From the NCBI GenBank assembly GCA_001603075.1, contig LVBB01000016.1:335082-394826 (forward strand): a DNA stretch of 59,745 nucleotides. The letters run 5' to 3'. Positions 17,316 through 28,760 of the stretch are shown one piece after another (position 1 is the first letter of the stretch; every line of letters starts with the position of its first letter). Made by a program: the position numbers and the translations under genes. The notes beneath the pieces were generated by a model that did no database searches, was not told the origin of the DNA, and saw only the letters and a list, made by a program, of their open reading frames with translations. This DNA comes from Phycisphaerales bacterium Planc_01. GTDB lineage: Bacteria; Planctomycetota; Phycisphaerae; Sedimentisphaerales; Anaerobacaceae.

Positions 17316-18542
17316 CTACCCGTTGGCACAGCTTGATGCCACGGGTATGGCATCGCAGTCGTTGAGCATGCGCAACAGGCTCGGCCAGATCGCCAATACG
17401 CAGGCCGGAAGCAGCAGGGCCAGTAGACCGAACACAGGAATCGGATGGGCCCAATCCATCGTGACAATCCGCATACAAACGGCTCCGATCATGAACTGGT
17501 AGAACACGAGGAACGACGAGGCCGAGCCGATGTCGCGATCGACCTGCTGCAAGATCAGGTGGTTGCTCAGCGGCCGGCTCATCCCACAGAAGAACGTGAT
17601 CGCGCTCATCGAGGCCGAAAAGGCCAGAAAGTGCCAATGCCCCAGCATCAGGATTCCTGCGCCCCCCAGCGTGCAACCGATCAGACAGACCCGCAGAAGG
17701 AAGGTGTCGGAGAAGCGCTTCATCACCTGCGTACAAGCGAACGCGCCGGCCATGCTCATCAGAGCGTTGAGGCCGAACAACAAGCCGAAGACGCGCTCGG
17801 ACAGGCCGAAGATCCGGATGTACACGATCGAACTGAAGGCGATGAAGCCGTAAAACGGCCCAAGGATCAGCCCCATCGCCGCCGTCGAGAGGAAGTACCG
17901 GCGGTTTCGCAGCAACCGTCGATACCGGCCGATCATCTGCACAACACCCCCGTATACGCGTTCGGCCGCCGTCTCACGATAGCCAAGCGAGACCAATAGC
18001 GCGGCGATCCCCAGCACGCCCTGCACCAGGAAGATGGCCCGCCAGTGGAACCACGCCAGAAGCCATGCCCCGACGGTCGGCGCCACAGCCGGTGCGACCG
18101 TCAGGATAATGCCGATATAGGCGAGCGCGCGCTTGCGCTGGAGGCCGTCGTATCGGTCACGACAGATCGCCATCGCCATCGACGACGGCCCGGCTGCTCC
18201 GATCCCCTGAAGGACTCGGAAGGCAACCAGTTGCCAGACGTTCTGCGCCAGGGCACAGGCGAACGTCGCGACAATGAACAGCGTCAGGCCCGCCCGCAGA
18301 ACCGGCCTGCGACCATGCCTGTCCGAAAGCGGGCCGCAGACCAGCAAGAACATGCTGAAGGCGACGAACCACAGGACCAGCGACAGTCCGACTCGGCTGT
18401 CCGCAACACCCCAATGCGCCGCAATCGTGGGCATCGCCGCCAGGTACATGTCCGTCGCCGTCGCGGGGACCGCGGCGATCATCGCCAGGAACACAATATA
18501 CAAGGCCCCCTTCGTTTCGAGGGCCGTCGTTGGCTTGAACAT
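17316..18542 (-). CDS. MFS drug-resistance transporter (Bcr/CflA type)
   Basis: 408 aa from the ATG at 18542 (GGTGAG ribosome site); this gives the usual length, whereas the longer frame back to 18818 adds a non-hydrophobic extension. Twelve hydrophobic segments are visible. Motif A-like GPLSDRHGRRPVLRAGL follows TM2 and a DMYLAAMPTIA segment, common in Bcr/CflA members, is in TM1. It is convergent with the RND operon, with a 41-nt gap. Its likely role is proton-coupled export of a drug or metabolite; a sugar-efflux role is possible. Confidence 0.85.
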   Translation of the reverse strand: MFKPTTALETKGALYIVFLAMIAAVPATATDMYLAAMPTIAAHWGVADSRVGLSLVLWFVAFSMFLLVCGPLSDRHGRRPVLRAGLTLFIVATFACALAQNVWQLVAFRVLQGIGAAGPSSMAMAICRDRYDGLQRKRALAYIGIILTVAPAVAPTVGAWLLAWFHWRAIFLVQGVLGIAALLVSLGYRETAAERVYGGVVQMIGRYRRLLRNRRYFLSTAAMGLILGPFYGFIAFSSIVYIRIFGLSERVFGLLFGLNALMSMAGAFACTQVMKRFSDTFLLRVCLIGCTLGGAGILMLGHWHFLAFSASMSAITFFCGMSRPLSNHLILQQVDRDIGSASSFLVFYQFMIGAVCMRIVTMDWAHPIPVFGLLALLLPACVLAIWPSLLRMLNDCDAIPVASSCANG

Positions 18543-18916
18543 ACTCACCCAGTGAAAAAAAGAACGCGGAATATAGCCAGGCAATCCTGCCGCGTCAATG
18601 CACCCCTGCCACATACAAAGGCTCGGCCGACCGCCGAGAGAATCCAAACGATCGCGTTGAAATCGCCATTTCCAAGAGCCGTTCACATAACTATCTGACT
18701 GTCCCAGTGTTACAGATGCCCTTTGTCCGGCTTGGCCGGAGGTCGCGTGAGGGCGGGGACCGAAGGGCCGGTCGCTCCTGCCCGAAAAACAAGCGTGAAA
18801 CACAAGAACGACGCACATTCACACCGCCAATCTGGTAAAATAGGTGGTTTGAAGATTTCTGACACATGGCAGGGACGAATCATCATTCGCCCCTGCCGGA
18901 AAGGATCGGAAGAGCA
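18543..18916. other. Divergent intergenic region between MFS and CotH-type genes
   Basis: 374 nt without a gene. It contains a short inverted pair ACGCGG/CCGCGT just upstream of the MFS start and a dispersed palindrome at 18868-18897. No confident promoter was found. Confidence 0.5.
18868..18897. repeat. Dispersed palindromic repeat, copy upstream of the CotH-type gene
   Basis: A 30-bp palindrome from GGCAGGGACG to CGCCCCTGCC with one arm mismatch and an imperfect centre. It lies 20-49 nt upstream of the chosen start. The reading frame is open through it, which would extend the protein by GTNHHSP-type residues if translation began at 18866. Confidence 0.8.
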
Positions 18917-21900
18917 ATGAGAGATGGCGGACGGAGATCCGGACTGGGATGGGGGTTGGCTTGCGCGATGGTCTTCTGGGTCCCGATGCTGCCGGGATCG
19001 ACGAGCGTGGCCTTGGTCGTCAGCGAGATCATGTACCATCCGGCCGATGAAGGCGAATCGCTCGAGTTCATCGAGTTGTACAACGATCAGGCGGTCTTCG
19101 AGGACCTCAGCGGCTACGCGTTCACGCGGGGCATCGAATACACGTTCGGACCGGAGACGATCCTCGGCGCCAAGCAGTATATGGTCGTCGCGCGCGATCC
19201 GGCCGCACTCGAAGCCGCCTATGGGATCACCGGAGTGCTGGGCCCATATGTCGGCCGGCTCGACAACGCCGGCGAGCGAATCGAACTGTCCAATGCCAAT
19301 GGGGGCATCGTCCTTTCCGTCCGCTACGACCGAGAACCGCCCTGGTCGGCAGCACCGAGCGGGACGGGGCACTCGCTGGTCCTGGCCACCCTCGGGGGCG
19401 ACCCGGACGAGGCATCGAGCTGGGTCGCCGGCAGCACACTTGGCGGCACGCCCGGCGCACCGGACCCGATCCAGGTCGAACCCGAAGGCCCGACACCGCT
19501 GACGCTCATCGACATCGGCCATCCGGGACGATATTTCAAGGGAACCAAGGAACCTTCGCCGGATCGCACGGGACGGGCCACCACGGACTGGACGGCGATC
19601 GATTTCAACGACGACCCGACTGCGACCGACTGGCTTGAGGGTCCAAGCGGCTACGGCTACAGCAACGACGCCGCCGAGCTTGCGTATATCCAGACGCGAC
19701 TGAACGATATGAACGGCGGCTACATCTCCGTCTATGCGCGCCTGCCGTTCACGCTGACGGCCGAGCAGATCGACTCGTTCGCGCAGTTGCAGGCGGAGGT
19801 CTACTACGACGACGATTTCGTCCTGTACCTCAACGGCGTTCGGGTAGCCGATTCCGGGCAGATTCCCGGCGACCCGCCGGCCTTCAATCAGACCGCCGGC
19901 CAGGGATGGGAGCCACCGGCCGAAATCGTGGATCTGACCGATCGCATGAACCTGTTGGCCGTCGGGACGAACGTCCTGTCGATTCAGGTCCACAACTCGT
20001 CGCTTTCCGGCAGTTCCGACTGTGTCGCCAGCCCCATCCTTCGCGCAGTCGTCAAGAGCCCGGAGCAGGCCGACGACCCGCGCGCCCGCGTAGTCATCAA
20101 CGAACTGCTGGCCAAGGGCGGCACTGACTGGATCGAGCTGTACAACCCCGGTCCGGTCGCGGTCGATCTGAGCGGCGTCTACCTCAGTGACGATCCGGCG
20201 AACCTGCTGCAATACAAGCTGCCCGATGGGATCACGCTGGCCCCGGGCGAGTTCTGGGCCGTCGAGCAGGGCGCAGAGCCACAGGGGTTTCCGTTCGGGC
20301 TGGATTTCTCCGGCGAAACGGTCTATCTGACCGCCGCGACCAATACGACGACGCCCAAGGCGGTTCGCGTGATGGACGCGGTGCGTTTCGGGACGATCCC
20401 GTCGGGGATGACCTTCGGGCGGTATCCGGATGGATCGGCCGACCTGCATCTCCTGGAGACCGCCACGCCGGCGCTGCCCAATGCCCGGCCGTTCGTACAC
20501 GACATCGTCATCAACGAGATCATGTACCAGCACCTCACCGCTGATGAACGATTCGAATACGTCGAGCTGTACAACAAGGGCGACGAGACAATCTCGCTGG
20601 GCGGATGGGCCTTCACCAGTGGCATCGACTACACGTTTGACGAGGGCGTGCAGATGCCTCCGGATTCGTATCTCGTGATCGCCCAGTCGCCGAACTTCCT
20701 GGCGGCGATCTACGACCAACTGGAACTCGGTGTCAACGTGGTCGGACCATACACTGGTCGCCTGAGCAACCGCAGCGATCGCCTGCGTCTGTCGTATCCG
20801 CTGACCGAGAACGGCAAGGTCCACATGGTCACGGCCGATGAAGTCACCTATTACGACGGCGGTCGATGGCCCGTCTGGGCCGACGGCCAGGGGGCCAGCC
20901 TCGAACTGCGCGACCCGCTCAGCGACAACAACAAACCCGACGCCTGGGCCGCCAGCGACGAGAGCGCCAAGACCGAGTGGACCCAGTACGCCTTCACCAT
21001 CGCCGGCAACGACACGCAATACAGTCACGACAGCGCCAACGTGTTCGACCTGATGCTCCTGAATCGAGGCGAGGTCCTCCTGGACGACATCGAGTGCATC
21101 ATCGACGGGACCAACCGCCTGACCAACGGCGGATTCGAGAGCGGCACGTCACCCTGGCGCAGGCTCGGCAACCACGTGCGCTCCTTCGTCACGACAGCCG
21201 AAAGCTACTCCGGCTCTCGCGCGCTGCACCTGATCGCGACCGGGCACGGCGATCCGGGCGCCAATCGCCTGAACCAGTCCATCTCCGGCGTCAGCGGCGG
21301 CACGGTGACGTTCCGCTTCCGGGCTCGCTGGCTGCGCGGCAGCCGGTATCTGCTGATGCGAACCGCCCGAACTCAATCGCCCGTCCAGCCCCCCCGGCCG
21401 GCCTACGCCTTCGAGCTGGACATCCCGTTCCATTTGGGTACACCGGGCCTGCGAAACACCGCCCTCGTAGCCAATCGCGCTCCGGACATCATGGACGTCA
21501 GACATAGTCCCGTCCTTCCCGCAGGCGGCGAGCCGATCGTCGTGACCGCACGCATCACCGACCGCGACGGCGTGGTGATGGCGATGCTCAGTTACCGATC
21601 CGAGGGCGGCGCGTTCACCAACATGCCCATGGTCGATGACGGTTCCGACGACGATGCGGTCGCCGGCGACGGCGTGTTCACCGCGACCATTCCCGGCGCG
21701 CCGTCCGGCACGATGCGGGCGTTTTATATCGAGGCCTTCGACGGCGCTGCCTTCACGCGGTTCCCCAGCCGGCTGGCCCCCACCGCGGAAGTGCCCGACC
21801 GAACCTGCCTGGTCCGCGTCGGTGAGACACCCGTGAACAGCCGGTTCGCCACGTATCGCGTCTGGCTCTCGAACGATGTCGTCAGTACGTTCCGCTCGCG

Positions 21901-23017
21901 CCCGAATCTCTCGAATGAGTTGCTGGACTGCACCTTCGTCTACAACGACACGGACATCTTCTACAATGTTGGGATTCGTCACCGAGGCAGTCCGTTTCTG
22001 CGAAGCGGAACAGGGCGCGAGCCGGCCCCCGCCGACAGTCACGGCGTCCGACTGGACTTCAACGCGGACCAGCGATTCCGCGACCGCCAGGAGGTCAATC
22101 TCGACGGCACGGAGGGCTCCAGTCGCGGACCGTTGCAGGAACGCGCCTCGTATTGGTTCTATCAGCAAATGGGCCTGCAGTTCTCCCGGCAAGAGCACGT
22201 ACGCCTGATCATGAACGGCCGCGCGAGGAACATCTATGAGGACGTCCAGAAGATCGACGGCGATTATGTCGACAAGTGGTTCCCCGACGACGCCGATGGC
22301 TACATTCACAAGATCGACGACTACTTCGAGTATTCCGCCGACGGCACCGCACATTCGAATCTCGATGAAGGTCTGCGGTATAGTTCCCGGCACCCCCTGC
22401 TCAAGGAGACGTATCGCTGGGGCTTCGAGAAGCGCTCGCACCGTGAGAATGACCGCTGGAACCATCTGTTTGACTTCGCGGTGGCGATGAACACACCGTC
22501 TGCAAGCTCGACGTACGAGCAGGCCATTGAATCGGTCATCCATCCGGACCATTTTGCGGCGGTCCTGGCGATTCGCCACGCGGTGGGCGACTGGGACAGT
22601 TACGGATACCGTCGCGGCAAGAACAACTGCTTCTACTATGCTGCTCAAGAGGGCAAATGGTATCTCCTGCCGTGGGATATTGACTTCACGCTCGGATCGG
22701 GCGACGGGCCGTCCACATCGCTGCCACCGACGAACTCGAGCATCTTCCCCGAGGTTCATCAGTTCCTCAATCACCCCACATACAAGCAGGTGTATTGGGA
22801 CGCGCTGCGGACGCTGGTCGAAGGCCCGTGGCAGACGTCGTATGGCACGAACGACCCGCCGACGGCGTTCGACCGATTCCTGGACGACGCGGCCGACGCG
22901 CTGGGGGCGGAGGGCTTCGACAACAGCCGACGCAACGCAATCAAGCAATTCGTGCGCTCGCGCCGCAGTTACGTCCTCTCACAGCTTCCGACGGCGCCGA
23001 CCGGCAGAGACCGGTAG
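18917..23017 (+). CDS. Large exported protein with three lamin-tail domains and CotH kinase-like domain
   Basis: 1366 aa from the ATG at 18917, preceded by GGAAGAG. Using 18866 would put the signal peptide 17 residues inside. Residues about 12-31 are the signal peptide. Lamin-tail domains (LTD) lie at about 33-165 (VSEIMYHPADEGESLEFIEL), 391-470 (VINELLAKGGTDWIELYNPG) and 529-690 (VINEIMYQHLTADERFEYVE). A carbohydrate-binding-like beta domain spans about 720-815 and an Ig-like region 860-960. The last about 370 residues are CotH-like: VGIRHRGSP, RQEVNLDG, EDVQKIDGDYVDKW and LLPWDIDFTLG, with the Asp pair expected for ATP/metal. CotH proteins phosphorylate surface or spore-coat proteins. The gene is monocistronic. 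Confidence 0.88.
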   Translation: MRDGGRRSGLGWGLACAMVFWVPMLPGSTSVALVVSEIMYHPADEGESLEFIELYNDQAVFEDLSGYAFTRGIEYTFGPETILGAKQYMVVARDPAALEAAYGITGVLGPYVGRLDNAGERIELSNANGGIVLSVRYDREPPWSAAPSGTGHSLVLATLGGDPDEASSWVAGSTLGGTPGAPDPIQVEPEGPTPLTLIDIGHPGRYFKGTKEPSPDRTGRATTDWTAIDFNDDPTATDWLEGPSGYGYSNDAAELAYIQTRLNDMNGGYISVYARLPFTLTAEQIDSFAQLQAEVYYDDDFVLYLNGVRVADSGQIPGDPPAFNQTAGQGWEPPAEIVDLTDRMNLLAVGTNVLSIQVHNSSLSGSSDCVASPILRAVVKSPEQADDPRARVVINELLAKGGTDWIELYNPGPVAVDLSGVYLSDDPANLLQYKLPDGITLAPGEFWAVEQGAEPQGFPFGLDFSGETVYLTAATNTTTPKAVRVMDAVRFGTIPSGMTFGRYPDGSADLHLLETATPALPNARPFVHDIVINEIMYQHLTADERFEYVELYNKGDETISLGGWAFTSGIDYTFDEGVQMPPDSYLVIAQSPNFLAAIYDQLELGVNVVGPYTGRLSNRSDRLRLSYPLTENGKVHMVTADEVTYYDGGRWPVWADGQGASLELRDPLSDNNKPDAWAASDESAKTEWTQYAFTIAGNDTQYSHDSANVFDLMLLNRGEVLLDDIECIIDGTNRLTNGGFESGTSPWRRLGNHVRSFVTTAESYSGSRALHLIATGHGDPGANRLNQSISGVSGGTVTFRFRARWLRGSRYLLMRTARTQSPVQPPRPAYAFELDIPFHLGTPGLRNTALVANRAPDIMDVRHSPVLPAGGEPIVVTARITDRDGVVMAMLSYRSEGGAFTNMPMVDDGSDDDAVAGDGVFTATIPGAPSGTMRAFYIEAFDGAAFTRFPSRLAPTAEVPDRTCLVRVGETPVNSRFATYRVWLSNDVVSTFRSRPNLSNELLDCTFVYNDTDIFYNVGIRHRGSPFLRSGTGREPAPADSHGVRLDFNADQRFRDRQEVNLDGTEGSSRGPLQERASYWFYQQMGLQFSRQEHVRLIMNGRARNIYEDVQKIDGDYVDKWFPDDADGYIHKIDDYFEYSADGTAHSNLDEGLRYSSRHPLLKETYRWGFEKRSHRENDRWNHLFDFAVAMNTPSASSTYEQAIESVIHPDHFAAVLAIRHAVGDWDSYGYRRGKNNCFYYAAQEGKWYLLPWDIDFTLGSGDGPSTSLPPTNSSIFPEVHQFLNHPTYKQVYWDALRTLVEGPWQTSYGTNDPPTAFDRFLDDAADALGAEGFDNSRRNAIKQFVRSRRSYVLSQLPTAPTGRDR

Positions 23018-23310
23018 CGCAAACAGCAGCGTACGATTTGGCGAGCCAGGCGCCCGCCCTGCGGAGAATCCCTCGCGAACAGCGGGCACAGCGGCCGCGT
23101 AACCCCAAGGGAATGACTCGCGGCTCGTCGCCTATCCGCGATCAAAAAAAACAGTAACGTCTCGGCGCCGCTTGGCACTATCATGGCACTGGACGGCGGT
23201 CCGGAGGATCGTCGAAGAGTGACTCTCGTGACAGGCCGCCCAAATGCCTTTGCCAAGCCGGGCTTTGGGCGGGAAACGCTTCACGGACGCCGGATCGAGT
23301 GGGCCAACGG

Positions 23311-25893
23311 ATGATCGCGTCGGACAGACAGGATTCTCGCCGCAGGCTTCTGAGCGGAGCGGCAGCTTGTATGGTACTGGTGCTCGGATCGATGCGGCCC
23401 GGGCAGGCGGCGGGTCTGGATGCATCGCGGGAGCAATTCCGAAGAGGCCTGTACAGCGTTTCGCTCGACGCAGCGGAGAAGGCTATCGCCGATTCGGCGT
23501 ATCAACCCCAATGGCGCATGCTGTGGATCGAATCCCTGCTGGCCCTGGGTCGATACGACGAAGCCGCCGACAGGATCGATTCGATCCTGATTCAGTACCC
23601 GCTGAACCTCACGCTCTTGAAGCTCGCTCATACGGTGTATACGGACAACGGCCGGCCCGATCTGGCGCGAGAGATGCTGGAGAAAATCTATCGGATCGCC
23701 TCCGCCAGGCGCCTGGCGTTTGTCACGAGTAACGACATGGTGGCCCTCGGACAGGCGCTTCTGTTGCTGGGGGCCGAGCCACGCACTGTCCTGCGGGATT
23801 TCTACAACCGGGCGCTGCAGAACGACCCGAACTGTCGCGAAGCGTATCTGGCGGCCGGCGATCTGGCGATCGCCAAGCAGGACTTCGAACTGGCGGCCGA
23901 GCAATTGGGCAAGGCGCTCGCACGCTTCAGCGACGATCCGGACGTCCACTGCGGCCTGGCCAGGGCGTTCTATCACAGCGATCGCCGGGCCATGATGGAG
24001 CACTTGGACGCTGCCTTGTTCGTCAATCCGAGGCACGCGCCCTCGCTGATCCTGCTGGCCGAGCACCAGATCGACTGTGAGGACCACGACGGGGCCGCCA
24101 AGTCGCTGGACAGGGTGCTGGCTGTCAATCCCTGGCGGCCCGAAGCGTGGGCCTATCGCGCGCTGCTGGCCCATCTGGCGGGCGATCCCAACGAGGCGAC
24201 TGCCTGCCGGGCCAAGGCGCTGAAGTTTCGGCCGCTCAATCCGCTGGTGGACCACCGGATCGGGACCAAACTCTCGCAGAAGTATCGATTCGCCGAGGGC
24301 AGCGCCCATCAACGACGCGCGCTGCAAGCCGACCCGAACTTCATTCCGGCACGAATCCAGTTGGCCGAGGACCTGCTGCGGCTCGGAGACGATGAGCCGG
24401 GCTGGACGCTCGCCCGACAAGTCGCCGATGCCGACCCGTACAACGTCAAGGCGTACAACCTGGCCACCCTGCGCGACAGCATGTCCAAGTTCAAGACGCT
24501 GGAGGCCGACGGGTTCGTGTTGCGGATGAACGAGCTTGAGGCGGCGGTCTATGGAGACAGGGCGCTGGCGCTGTTGAAGCAGGCCCGGTCGCAGTTGTGC
24601 GAGAAGTACGGTCTGCAACTTGACCACTCCGTGATCGTCGAGCTGTTTCCCAATCCGCAGGATTTCGCGGTGCGCACGTTCGGCATGCCTGACGTCGATG
24701 GCTATCTCGGTGTCTGCTTCGGCAACGTCATCACGGCCAACAGTCCCAAGGCTCAGCGACCTGCGAACTGGGAGGCGGTGTTGTGGCACGAGTTCGCTCA
24801 CGTCGTGACGCTGAACCTGACGCGAAACAAGATGCCGCGCTGGCTGAGCGAAGGAATCTCCGTCCACGAAGAGTTGCAGCGGAACGCGGCGTGGGGCCAG
24901 CGGATGAATCCGACGTATCGCCGGATGATCCTGAGCGGAGAACTGACGCCGGTCGGCAAGCTCAGCGGCGCGTTCCTGAATCCGCCGACGCCGGTGCATC
25001 TCCAGTTCGCATACTATCAATCGGCGCTCGCGGTCGAGTTTCTCATCGAGCGTTTCGGCCTGGATGCCGTCAAGGCGATCCTGGCCGATCTGGGCGATGG
25101 CGAGGAAATCAACGCGACCCTCACCAGGCACACTGCGCCGCTGGCGCAGATCGAGCAGCAGTTCGCGGCTTCTGCGCGAAAGCGTGCCGAGGGTCTGGCG
25201 CCGGACGTTGATTGGGAGCAGCCGAGCACAGAGCAGGTCGATCCCGGCAATCCCGAGGCGGTAGCGGAATGGTTGGCCAAGCGCCCCAACAGCTTCTGGG
25301 CTCTGCAACTTCAAGTTCGCATGCTCCTGGCCGGCGAGCGATGGGAAGAGGCGAAAGAGCCGCTTGAAAAGCTGATCGACCTTTATCCCGAGCACGTCGG
25401 TGAGGGAAACGCATACGGGCTCCTGGCGGCTGTGCATCGCGCGCTTGGCGAGACCGAACGGGAGCGTGACGTTCTCAGCAACTTGGCGGAGATGTCTTCT
25501 GATGCAGCCGATGCCTATATGCGGCTGATGGAAATCGCGGCCGAACGGAAATCATGGGACCAGGTCATAGAGAACGCCGAGCGATATCTGGCCGTCTACC
25601 CCATGCTGGGCAGGGTTTATGAGTCGCTCGGGCGGGCCGCGGAGGAACTCGGACGCAGCGAACAGGCTGTCGATGCCTACCGCCGACTGCTCCTGCTGGA
25701 GCCGGCCGATCCCGTTGAGGTCCATTATCGCCTGGCTCGACTGCTTCGACATAGCGAGCCCGCCGACGCCAGACGCCACATCCTCGAGGCCCTCGCCGAT
25801 GCCCCGCGCTTTCGAGAGGGACATCGATTGCTTCTGGAACTGCTCGACGCGCAGGATACACCGTCTTCGACAGATCAGGGAGGTGCGCAATGA
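23311..25893 (+). CDS. Exported TPR protein with gluzincin metalloprotease domain
   Basis: 860 aa from the ATG at 23311; a GTG at 23299 is possible and no strong ribosome site decides between them. The N-terminus (DSRRRLLSGAAACMVLVLG) resembles a twin-arginine signal. TPR repeats fill residues about 40-400 and 630-850. Between them is a peptidase MA-like domain with HEFAH at 493-497 and a downstream WLSEGISVHEE that provides the third zinc ligand Glu, so the protease site looks complete. It is the first gene of an eight-gene operon and overlaps DUF4159 by 4 nt (ATGA). It may process or check envelope proteins handled by the MoxR/VWA proteins; the substrate is unknown. Confidence 0.85.
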   Translation: MIASDRQDSRRRLLSGAAACMVLVLGSMRPGQAAGLDASREQFRRGLYSVSLDAAEKAIADSAYQPQWRMLWIESLLALGRYDEAADRIDSILIQYPLNLTLLKLAHTVYTDNGRPDLAREMLEKIYRIASARRLAFVTSNDMVALGQALLLLGAEPRTVLRDFYNRALQNDPNCREAYLAAGDLAIAKQDFELAAEQLGKALARFSDDPDVHCGLARAFYHSDRRAMMEHLDAALFVNPRHAPSLILLAEHQIDCEDHDGAAKSLDRVLAVNPWRPEAWAYRALLAHLAGDPNEATACRAKALKFRPLNPLVDHRIGTKLSQKYRFAEGSAHQRRALQADPNFIPARIQLAEDLLRLGDDEPGWTLARQVADADPYNVKAYNLATLRDSMSKFKTLEADGFVLRMNELEAAVYGDRALALLKQARSQLCEKYGLQLDHSVIVELFPNPQDFAVRTFGMPDVDGYLGVCFGNVITANSPKAQRPANWEAVLWHEFAHVVTLNLTRNKMPRWLSEGISVHEELQRNAAWGQRMNPTYRRMILSGELTPVGKLSGAFLNPPTPVHLQFAYYQSALAVEFLIERFGLDAVKAILADLGDGEEINATLTRHTAPLAQIEQQFAASARKRAEGLAPDVDWEQPSTEQVDPGNPEAVAEWLAKRPNSFWALQLQVRMLLAGERWEEAKEPLEKLIDLYPEHVGEGNAYGLLAAVHRALGETERERDVLSNLAEMSSDAADAYMRLMEIAAERKSWDQVIENAERYLAVYPMLGRVYESLGRAAEELGRSEQAVDAYRRLLLLEPADPVEVHYRLARLLRHSEPADARRHILEALADAPRFREGHRLLLELLDAQDTPSSTDQGGAQ

Positions 25894-26744
25894 TGAAGAC
25901 GCGCTGGCTTCTCGGCTTGGTCATCCTGTCCGCTGTCGGTGGGACGCTGGTGTTCGCCCAGCGGTATTACGATCGCCGGGGCGTGCCCGACTGGCAGACG
26001 GACAAGGAGTTCGCTCACGATGTATTCACCTTCGTGCGGATCCAGTACTCCTCCGGATACGGCGGCGGAGGCTTCGGTCCGGGATACGGCCCCGGTCGTG
26101 GCCGGCGCGGTTTCGGACGCGGAGGAGGACGCTGGGCTACCGATTATCCCGACAGCGACCTGAACTTCTCCTATCGCCTCCAGCAATTGACGTCGCTGGA
26201 GGTCAACCCGGACGGCCTGGTCCTCGAACTGACCGACCCGGAACTCTTCAACTATCCGTTCATCTATATCGTCGAGCCCGGCTATCTGGTGTTTACCGAA
26301 GAGGAGGTCGTGGCCTTGCGGCAGTACCTGCTCAACGGCGGGTTTCTGATGGTCGATGATTTCTGGGGACAGGAGGAGTGGTACAACTTCTACTATGAGA
26401 TCAAGCGGGTCTTCCCCGATCGCGAGCCGGTCGAGCTGCCGCTGAGTCACCCGATCTTCCGCGCCGTGTTCGAGTTGAAGGAGAAGCCTCAGATCCCCAG
26501 CGTCGACGCGGCGATCCGCGGCCGGCCCTATGGCATCACCTGGGAGCGCGAGGACGCCCGCGAGCCGCACTACAAGGCCCTCTACGACGACAAGGGCCGG
26601 ATGATGGCGATCATCTGCCACAACACTGACCTGGGCGACGGATGGGAAGAGGAAGGTACCGATGAGTGGTTCTTTCGAGAGTTCTCGGAGAAGAAGGCCT
26701 ATCCGATGGGGATCAACATCGTGTTCTATGCGATGACTCGGTGA
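25890..26744 (+). CDS. DUF4159 domain protein, exported
   Basis: 284 aa with signal peptide MMKTRWLLGLVILSAVGGTL. A Gly/Arg-rich linker lies at about 55-80. The DUF4159 domain follows from about 90: DLNFSYRLQQLTS, PFIYIVEPGYLVF, LRQYLLNGGFLMVDDFWG and HPIFRAVFEL. This domain has a GATase-like fold and is usually found with MoxR, DUF58 and VWA genes, as here. No catalytic Cys/His/Glu triad is obvious. A 40-nt gap separates it from moxR, the largest gap in the operon. Confidence 0.85.
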   Translation: MMKTRWLLGLVILSAVGGTLVFAQRYYDRRGVPDWQTDKEFAHDVFTFVRIQYSSGYGGGGFGPGYGPGRGRRGFGRGGGRWATDYPDSDLNFSYRLQQLTSLEVNPDGLVLELTDPELFNYPFIYIVEPGYLVFTEEEVVALRQYLLNGGFLMVDDFWGQEEWYNFYYEIKRVFPDREPVELPLSHPIFRAVFELKEKPQIPSVDAAIRGRPYGITWEREDAREPHYKALYDDKGRMMAIICHNTDLGDGWEEEGTDEWFFREFSEKKAYPMGINIVFYAMTR

Positions 26745-26784
26745 GACCGGGCCCGGCGACACGCACCACAGACGAGAAAGGACA

Positions 26785-27791
<1,007 letters not shown>

Positions 27792-27795
<4 letters not shown>

Positions 27796-28760
27796 CGGAA
27801 GTGCCGACTCCATTCGAATCCCGCACGACGAGCGGGATGATCGATCCGGCCGCATTGATGAAGATCCGGTCGATGGAGCTGCGCGCCAAGGGCGTCGTCC
27901 AGGGGTTCCTCAGAGGCATCCACCGAAGTCCCTATCACGGCTTCTCCGCCGAGTTCACCGAGTATCGCCAATACAGCGCCGGCGACGATCCGCGCTACGT
28001 CGATTGGCGCGTCTACGCGCGGAGTGACCGGTTCTACATCAAGAAGTTCGAGGACGAGACCAACCTGCGCTGCCACCTGCTGATCGACCACAGCCGGTCG
28101 ATGAGCTATGGGTCCATCGGCTACAGCAAGAGCCAATATGCCGGCACCCTGGCGGCCACGCTGGCGTACTTTCTCTTCACGCAAGGTGATGCTGTCGGCT
28201 TGGCGATGTTCGACGACCGGATCACCCAGTACATGCCGCCCCGCAACCGGCCCAGCTATCTGCGACGCCTGATGCTGGCGCTCGACGCGGATCCGCAGGG
28301 CCGCGCCACCGACCTGGGGCCCCCACTGCAGCGCCTGGCCCGAATGCTGGCCAAGCGCGGTCTGATTGTGCTGGTCTCGGATCTGCTGACCTCGATCGAC
28401 TGGCTCGAATCCGACCTGGGCTATCTGGCGGCCGGCGGCCACGATGTCGTCGTATTCCAGGTGCTCGACCCGGCCGAATTGAACTTCGATTTCGACGCGC
28501 CCGCCCTGTTTCGGGACCTCGAATCAGATCGTGACATGTACGTCGATCCACCCGCCGCCCAGAAGGGCTACAAACGCATGCTCGAGGCGCACCTGGACAA
28601 GGCCCGGACCGCGTGCCGGCGTCTGGGGATCGACTACCACCTGTTCGCAACGGACCGTCCGTTCGATCTGGCCCTGCTGGAGTTCCTGCAGGACCGGATG
28701 CGTCGCCACAAGCAACAGGTCCGACGGACCCGGAGCGCAACTGCCGGGAGGAGGACATGA
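27792..28760 (+). CDS. DUF58 domain protein (VWA-like MoxR partner)
   Basis: 322 aa. The DUF58 signature EFTEYRQYSAGDDPRYVDWRV is near 55. It is followed by a VWA-like segment with LLIDHSRSMSYG, which contains a DxSxS metal-binding (MIDAS) motif. It is cytoplasmic or membrane-associated; no signal peptide is seen. Coupling by ATGA overlaps to moxR before it and to the BatA-like gene after it supports a physical complex. Confidence 0.92.

Noticed and set aside
14101-17736. 1211-codon open frame on the minus strand across the RND gene
   Set aside because: It mirrors the RND coding sequence, and its translation is rich in Asp, Gln, His and Arg with no domain. Strong third-position GC removes stop codons on the opposite strand. 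The same applies to the long antisense frames over the CotH-type, TPR-protease and rhamnosidase genes.
18866-18916. Upstream start for the CotH-type protein including GTNHHSP residues
   Set aside because: It would place 17 residues ahead of a clear signal peptide and read through the dispersed palindrome, and the ATG at 18917 has a better ribosome site.
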